Source: Ottowia sp.
GTDB lineage: Bacteria > Pseudomonadota > Gammaproteobacteria > Burkholderiales > Burkholderiaceae_C
Direction: 5' to 3'
Length of the DNA stretch: 9,918 nt
Assembly: GCA_023228705.1 (NCBI GenBank)
Contig: JALOAS010000100.1
Coordinates: 1 to 9,918 of the forward strand
The first letter of the stretch is position 1. Every line of letters begins with the position of its first letter. The notes beneath the pieces were generated by a model, which had not been told where the DNA came from, did no database searches, and was given only the letters and a program-made list of their open reading frames with translations. Shown here piece by piece: positions 6,398-9,918 of the stretch. The translations under genes were made by a program, and so were the position numbers.

Positions 6398-8323
6398 ATG
6401 CCACGTAACATATATCCACCTTTAGCTAGTTTAGATAGATTTAAAGGAGTAGCTCCTATAGAGAAAGGTGGTACAGGTGGTAGTGATATAGATAGCGCTA
6501 TCGTCAATATAAGTGCTATAAGAACTAACAGATTAGCTAATCCGAATGGACTAGCTACCTTAGGTCTAGATGGTAAGGTTCCATTTGAACAGATACCAGA
6601 ACCTGGTAGTAATATAGCTCTCATGGGACCTAAAGAAGTATTCATAAACTCAACGAATACTTATTATATCACTAACTTTGATTCAGCTACTATTTATAAC
6701 ATCACTCCTATAGATGGATCAGCTAGTGTAGAAGATAATATAGTAACCTATGCAGCTAATGGAGTAGCTGGAACTGGTGGTTTTACTATTAATGATAAAA
6801 CGTTTGAAGTAGAAGTACTAGGGGAGCAACCTTATGCTCCTGTAATCCTATCACCTGTGGACGGTAGTACTAATGTATCACTATCTTCAAATGTAGTAGC
6901 CAGTAATTTTCAATCGTTATTCTCAGGAACACATTTAAATAGCGATTGGGAGTTAAGTAGTGATGCTAACTTTACCACTATCATTGACAGTAGCTATAAT
7001 GATTCAGTCAATTTAACTACTTGGTCTCCTGATTATGGTAGCTTATCTGAATGTTATGTTATGGTTAGATATCGTGATAGTAATAATAATGTAAGTCAAT
7101 GGTCTAGTATTAGTTACTATAGCTTAGCTGGTATGATAGATTCGGAACAAGCTAAGTTAATAGCTAGTGATGGAGCTGCTGATGATAGATTTAGTCAGTC
7201 AGTAGCTATATCAGGAGATGGTGATACTGTTATAGTAGGAGCTTATCAAGATGGTGATAAAGGATTTGCTAGCGGCTCAGCTTATATATTTACTAGAACA
7301 GGTTCTACCTGGACTGAACAAGCTAAGCTACTAGCTAGTGATGGAATTGCTAGTGATTGGTTTGGATATTCAGTAGCTATATCAGCAGATGGTAGTACTG
7401 TGCTAATAGGATCTCGTTTAGATGACGATAAAGGCTTTAATAGCGGTTCAGCTTATGTCTTTACCAGATCAGGATCTACCTGGACTCAACAGGCTAAGTT
7501 AATAGCTAGTGATGGAGCTGCTAATGATTACTTTGGTAGCTCAGTAACTATATCGGCAGATGGTAATACAGCTATAGTAGGAGCTTATCAAGATGATGAT
7601 TTAGGATCTGCTAGTGGATCAGCTTATGTCTTTACTAGAACAGGATCTACTTGGACTGAACAAGCTAAGCTACTAGCCAGTGATGGAGCTGCTAGTGATT
7701 ACTTTGGTATCTCATTAGCTATATCGGGAGATGGTAATACAGCTATAGTAGGAGCTTATGGAGATGATGATTTAGGATCTAATAGCGGTTCAGCTTATGT
7801 CTTTACTAGAACAGGATCTACATGGACTCAACAGGCTAAGTTAACAGCCAGTGATGGAGACGCTAGTGATACCTTTGGTAGCTCAGTAACTATATCGGCA
7901 GATGGTAATACAGCTATAGTAGGAGCTTATCAAGATGATGATTTAGGATCTGCTAGTGGATCAGCTTATGTCTTTACTAGAACAGGATCTACATGGACTC
8001 AACAAGCTAAGTTAACAGCTAGCGATGGAGCTGCTAGTGATGTCTTTGGATATTCAGTGGCTATATCCTCAGATGGTAACATAGCTATAGTAGGAGCTTA
8101 TGGTGATGATGATTTAGGTACAGATAGTGGATCAGCTTATATCTTTACTAGATCAGGCGTCACCTGGACTGAACAAGCTAAACTAACAGCTAGCGATGGA
8201 GCTGCTGATGATAACTTTGGTAATTCAGTAGCTATATCGGGAGATGGTAACATAGCTATAGTAGGCGCTTATATGGATGATGATAAAGGTTCTGCTAGTG
8301 GATCAGCTTATATATTTACTTAA
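6398..8323 (+). CDS. Virion fibre protein: collar motif, Ig-like and FN3-like domains, one predicted seven-bladed propeller
   Basis: A 641-aa protein with ATG at 6398 and AAAGGA at 6383-6388. The order of parts equals that of the 1033-aa protein: PIEKGGTGG collar motif at about 20-28; LGLDGKVPFEQIPEPG linker at 55-70; Ig-like region at about 72-141; FN3-like domain at about 146-243 (APVILSPVDGS at its start, WELSSDANF inside); then seven repeats from residue 251 to the end. The repeats start with QAKL at 251, 308, 365, 422, 479, 536 and 593, an exact 57-aa period. The last unit is cut at 49 aa (SAYIFT), so the missing strand is probably provided by SEQAKL before the first blade, closing the ring. 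There is no signal peptide. Probable role: host-surface-binding tip of a tail or baseplate appendage, and paralogue of the genes at 1-448 and 500-3601. Architecture is seen; receptor binding is inferred. Confidence 0.87.
   Translation: MPRNIYPPLASLDRFKGVAPIEKGGTGGSDIDSAIVNISAIRTNRLANPNGLATLGLDGKVPFEQIPEPGSNIALMGPKEVFINSTNTYYITNFDSATIYNITPIDGSASVEDNIVTYAANGVAGTGGFTINDKTFEVEVLGEQPYAPVILSPVDGSTNVSLSSNVVASNFQSLFSGTHLNSDWELSSDANFTTIIDSSYNDSVNLTTWSPDYGSLSECYVMVRYRDSNNNVSQWSSISYYSLAGMIDSEQAKLIASDGAADDRFSQSVAISGDGDTVIVGAYQDGDKGFASGSAYIFTRTGSTWTEQAKLLASDGIASDWFGYSVAISADGSTVLIGSRLDDDKGFNSGSAYVFTRSGSTWTQQAKLIASDGAANDYFGSSVTISADGNTAIVGAYQDDDLGSASGSAYVFTRTGSTWTEQAKLLASDGAASDYFGISLAISGDGNTAIVGAYGDDDLGSNSGSAYVFTRTGSTWTQQAKLTASDGDASDTFGSSVTISADGNTAIVGAYQDDDLGSASGSAYVFTRTGSTWTQQAKLTASDGAASDVFGYSVAISSDGNIAIVGAYGDDDLGTDSGSAYIFTRSGVTWTEQAKLTASDGAADDNFGNSVAISGDGNIAIVGAYMDDDKGSASGSAYIFT
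7148..8320 (+). repeat. Seven near-homogeneous 171-bp tandem coding repeats
   Basis: Units begin at 7148, 7319, 7490, 7661, 7832, 8003 and 8174, all exactly 171 bp apart; the last is 147 bp. Consensus protein: QAKLxASDGAASDxFGxSVAISxDGNTAIVGAYxDDDLGSxSGSAYVFTRTGSTWTQ. Units 3 and 5 share a 120-bp stretch with no difference (7531-7650 and 7873-7992, offset 342 bp). Such homogeneity points to recent duplication or gene conversion. Gain or loss of a unit keeps the frame. Confidence 0.95.
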
Positions 8324-8346
8324 CATTTAATTAAAAGGATTTAAAC

Positions 8347-8667
8347 ATGCGTTTTCGTCACATTTACATGGGTGTAGGATCTCTGTTAGTTATTCTTATC
8401 TGGTTACTTACAGATCCAGATATGGGTATCATTTCTAACATGGGATTCGGTGCTTCTACAGTAGCTACTTTAGTTATTCTACTTAAGTCTGTACTGTATG
8501 TAGCAGTACTACATTTGTCTCGTAAAGCTCTTTCTGATTATCTAGATATGGAAACAGTCTTTAAGAAAGCTATGGAGACTTCAGAAGGTGCAGGTAGAGC
8601 TACTATGGCAGTAAGTATTATGATGCTTGCTATCGCTGTAGTGATGTTTGCAGCTACTTCTAACTAA
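8347..8667 (+). CDS. Small three-helix membrane protein, possible holin
   Basis: A 106-aa protein with ATG at 8347 and AAAGGA at 8334-8339. Three hydrophobic segments are visible: about 8-22 (MGVGSLLVILIWLL), 36-57 (ASTVATLVILLKSVLYVAVLHL) and 84-103 (RATMAVSIMMLAIAVVMFA). The basic N terminus (R2, R4) and the acidic TDPD loop suggest N-in, C-out. Between helices 2 and 3 lies a charged, amphipathic stretch (SRKALSDYLDMETVFKKAM). Size, topology and position 66 bp before a transglycosylase fit a class I holin, but no specific holin family is recognised. Codon use differs from the neighbours: of eight Ile codons none is ATA, and three of four Arg codons are CGT, a pattern of high expression. That would be odd for a holin, so a highly made membrane or virion protein is the main alternative. 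A strong hairpin follows the gene. Confidence 0.8.
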   Translation: MRFRHIYMGVGSLLVILIWLLTDPDMGIISNMGFGASTVATLVILLKSVLYVAVLHLSRKALSDYLDMETVFKKAMETSEGAGRATMAVSIMMLAIAVVMFAATSN

Positions 8668-8672
8668 ACCTT

Positions 8673-8709
8673 ATAGCCCACTAGAGCTACCAAGGCTCTA
8701 GTGGGCTAT
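8673..8709 (+). terminator. Strong hairpin after the membrane-protein gene, probable terminator
   Basis: Perfect 15-bp arms at 8673-8687 and 8695-8709 with a seven-base loop (TACCAAG). It starts six bases after the stop of the 106-aa gene. No T run follows (GTATTGACA), so it may instead be a processing or stabilising hairpin that lets some transcription pass into the lysin gene. Confidence 0.7.
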
Positions 8710-8720
8710 GTATTGACATA

Positions 8721-8725
8721 GGGAG
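8721..8725 (+). promoter_or_regulatory. Ribosome binding site for the GTG start of the transglycosylase
   Basis: GGGAG with eight bases to the GTG at 8734. An in-frame TAG at 8719-8721 prevents a longer protein. The only nearby alternative, ATG at 8752, would remove the positive residue and part of the hydrophobic core of the signal sequence. Confidence 0.65.
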
Positions 8726-8733
8726 TATGTAAG

Positions 8734-9450
8734 GTGATAAAATATTTATTAATGACTTTACTGTTTTTAATACCTATAACTTCAGTAAGTCAAAGTGTTA
8801 AAACGTATATACCTGAAAGAGCTTTTCAATATCTACCTATAGTTTATAGTGAAGCTGAAAGACTTATGCCTGATATGCCTTATCCTTATTACTTTGGATC
8901 TTTGATAGAGCATGAATCTTGTATATCTCTAAAGCATAGTAGATGTTGGTCTCCTACATCTAGACTTAAAACCTCACGAGAAGAGGGCGCAGGACTCATC
9001 CAGATAACTAGAGCTTATAATAGCAATGGTACTTTAAGGTTCGATACCTTAAGTGAGTTACGTAGAAGTCATATACAGGAACTTAGAGACCTATCATGGG
9101 GTAATGTATATCAGAGACCTGATCTACAGATAAGAGCTGGTATACTTCTTACTAAAAGGAATCATAAGGCTTTACACATGGTCAAAGACCCATGGGAGAG
9201 ATTAGCTATGACTGACTCTGCTTACAATGGAGGCTTAGGGCATGTAAATAAAGATCGCAGACTATGTGGTTTAAAAGCTAACTGTGATCCACAGAAATGG
9301 TTTAGTAATGTAGAGTTACATAGCGTTAAAAGTAGGAAACCTTTATATGCAGGTAGATCTGCGTATACTATAAATAGACAACATGTTCACGATACGTTAT
9401 ATATTCGTATGCCTAAATATCAAAAGCATTATAAAGAAAATCTAATGTAA
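8734..9450 (+). CDS. Sec-exported SLT-type lytic transglycosylase (probable endolysin)
   Basis: A 238-aa protein predicted to cut the glycan strands of peptidoglycan. Residues 1-19 form a signal sequence (K3, then a hydrophobic core, possible cleavage after SVS at 17-19). The SLT-like core shows HES with the likely catalytic Glu61, GAGLIQIT at 85-92 (the GLxQ motif of soluble lytic transglycosylases) and AYNGG at 163-167. Cysteines come in two close pairs, C63/C71 and C178/C184, fitting disulfide formation in the periplasm. The start is GTG with a GGGAG site. Transcription may come through the hairpin from the 106-aa membrane protein, a possible lysis partner; a second hairpin follows the stop. 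As it has its own export signal, its release would not strictly need a large-hole holin. The alternative is a virion-associated or cell-wall-remodelling enzyme, but the signal peptide argues against a virion part. Enzyme family fairly sure; lysis role likely. Confidence 0.87.
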   Translation: MIKYLLMTLLFLIPITSVSQSVKTYIPERAFQYLPIVYSEAERLMPDMPYPYYFGSLIEHESCISLKHSRCWSPTSRLKTSREEGAGLIQITRAYNSNGTLRFDTLSELRRSHIQELRDLSWGNVYQRPDLQIRAGILLTKRNHKALHMVKDPWERLAMTDSAYNGGLGHVNKDRRLCGLKANCDPQKWFSNVELHSVKSRKPLYAGRSAYTINRQHVHDTLYIRMPKYQKHYKENLM

Positions 9451-9454
9451 TAAT

Positions 9455-9490
9455 ACTCCAGTACTAGGCTAAATAGCCTAGTACTGGAGT
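9455..9490 (+). terminator. Strong hairpin after the transglycosylase gene, probable terminator
   Basis: Perfect 15-bp stem (ACTCCAGTACTAGGC at 9455-9469 and its complement at 9476-9490) with loop TAAATA. It begins four bases after the stop of the transglycosylase. A run of seven T (9505-9511) follows only after 14 bases, too far for a textbook intrinsic terminator. The same stem would also form on the opposite strand. Confidence 0.75.
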
Positions 9491-9510
9491 TATAGTGTAT
9501 GTGCTTTTTT

Positions 9511-9516
9511 TATAAT
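9511..9516 (+). promoter_or_regulatory. Possible -10 box upstream of the last gene (weak)
   Basis: A perfect TATAAT follows the T run and lies 45 bp before the start of the next gene. The gene stands alone after a strong hairpin, so its own promoter is expected. No acceptable -35 is found with a 16-18 bp spacer and there is no extended -10 TGn, so this could be a chance AT-rich match. Confidence 0.25.
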
Positions 9517-9561
9517 GTCCATCTATAAATTGAGCTAAAGATTTCTATAAAAAGGATAATT

Positions 9562-9918
9562 ATGAATGTAACTAATATATTACCTGTACCTAATTCTACT
9601 AATAGCTTTTATACTGGAGTAAAGAATGAACTGCATCCTACAACTATCTTTGTATTTGGTAGTAATTTAGCTGGTAGACATGGTAAAGGTGCTGCTAAGG
9701 AAGCTTATAAGAAATATGATGCTATCTATGGTAAAAGTATAGGACGTATGGGAGAATCTTACGCTATACCTACTAAAGACTTCGAGTTAAAGGTATTAGA
9801 TCTATCAGTAATTAGAGCTTACGTTGGTCTATTCGTAGATTACACTAAGCATAACCCTAACCTTAACTTCTTTGTAACTGCTGTTGGTACTGGATTAGCT
9901 GGATACAGAGATGAGGAT
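9562..9918 (+). CDS. A1S_2505-like phage non-structural protein, N-terminal part (3' end outside window)
   Basis: ATG at 9562, with AAAGGA at 9551-9556, opens a frame of 119 codons that runs off the window. Visible motifs are FVFGSNLAGRHGKGAA (about residues 30-45), SYAIPTKD (66-73) and FFVTAVGTGLAGYRDED (103-119). This set (FGSNxxGxHGxGAA, AIPTKD, VTxVGxGLAGY) matches from memory a conserved family of phage and bacterial proteins annotated as A1S_2505-family phage non-structural protein. Its glycine-rich loops resemble those that bind ADP-ribose or nucleotides in macro-type folds, but the biochemical role is not known to me. It is set apart from the lysis gene by a hairpin and a 111-bp gap, so it is probably a separate transcription unit. 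Family call moderate to good; ligand binding is inference. Confidence 0.8.
   Translation, partial: MNVTNILPVPNSTNSFYTGVKNELHPTTIFVFGSNLAGRHGKGAAKEAYKKYDAIYGKSIGRMGESYAIPTKDFELKVLDLSVIRAYVGLFVDYTKHNPNLNFFVTAVGTGLAGYRDED

Noticed and set aside
6373..6645. Minus-strand open frame (90 aa) over the start of the 641-aa gene
   Set aside because: It overlaps two well-supported plus-strand genes and the junction between them, and looks like a frame shadow.
7148..8320. A CRISPR array or diversity-generating retroelement target, because of the regular repeats
   Set aside because: The repeats are coding, contiguous, 171 bp long and without spacers. No reverse transcriptase or template copy with adenine-directed changes is visible.
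8727..8732. A start-stop element (ATG TAA) between the ribosome binding site and the GTG of the transglycosylase
   Set aside because: The spacing to GGGAG is only one base, too short for initiation, so regulation by this element is not supported.
8713..8741. TTGACA at 8713-8718 as a -35 box, with GATAAA 17 bp further on, as promoter for the transglycosylase
   Set aside because: The start point would fall downstream of the GTG start codon, and the -10 match is poor. It probably arises by chance.
9369..9376. TATAAATA, the T4-type late promoter sequence, and a near match at 9524-9531
   Set aside because: The exact match is inside the transglycosylase coding region. In such AT-rich DNA one or two matches are expected by chance, and the other genes here lack it.
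1..9918. High density of CTAG and AGCT tetranucleotides
   Set aside because: In the repeat genes this follows from Ala-Ser and Leu-Ala codon pairs (GCT-AGT, CTA-GCT) multiplied by the repeats, so it need not reflect a separate signal.

Overview
The window looks like part of the late (virion and lysis) region of a large, AT-rich tailed-phage genome, probably a myovirus-type or jumbo phage of a Gram-negative host. The reasons are: tightly packed genes in co-directional blocks; phage-fibre hallmarks (PIEKGGT collar motifs, NPHQTT...VGLG repeats, a MANGRLG-type small virion protein); a Sec-exported lytic transglycosylase next to a small multi-pass membrane protein; and a phage-type conserved non-structural protein at the right edge. 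Codon use is AT-biased (ATA, AGA and CTA are common). I see no tRNA, integrase, transposase or CRISPR array.

Layout. Positions 1-448 (+) are the 3' end of a fibre-like gene built of FG-GAP-type propeller repeats. A perfect palindrome (455-486) separates it from a convergent three-gene leftward block. Read from right to left, that block holds a 323-aa baseplate or fibre-region protein (5020-4049), a 109-aa small virion protein (4021-3692) and a 1033-aa propeller fibre (3601-500). A 110-bp divergent region (5021-5130) carries a long imperfect inverted repeat and should hold the start sites of both blocks. The rightward block encodes an unrecognised 416-aa protein (5131-6381), a 641-aa propeller fibre (6398-8323) and a 106-aa three-helix membrane protein (8347-8667). 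Hairpin-bounded single genes follow: the transglycosylase (8734-9450) and a truncated gene (9562-9918) of the A1S_2505-like family.

The most interesting feature is the family of at least three propeller fibres. The two complete ones share an N-terminal collar motif, an Ig-like region and an FN3-like domain, followed by repeats of about 57 aa. The 641-aa protein has exactly seven repeats and the 1033-aa protein exactly fourteen, with the one irregular linker falling between repeats 7 and 8. This suggests one and two seven-bladed beta-propellers. All three genes stop after the same strand of the last repeat, so the last blade is probably completed by the strand before the first repeat. The repeats of the 641-aa gene are nearly homogeneous at DNA level (171-bp period) and closely match the partial gene at the left edge, whereas the 1033-aa repeats are diverged. 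I infer a modular receptor-binding set that diversifies by in-frame recombination; this is not proven by the sequence.

The lysis functions probably sit at 8347-9450, but calling the 106-aa protein a holin is only a positional and topological inference.
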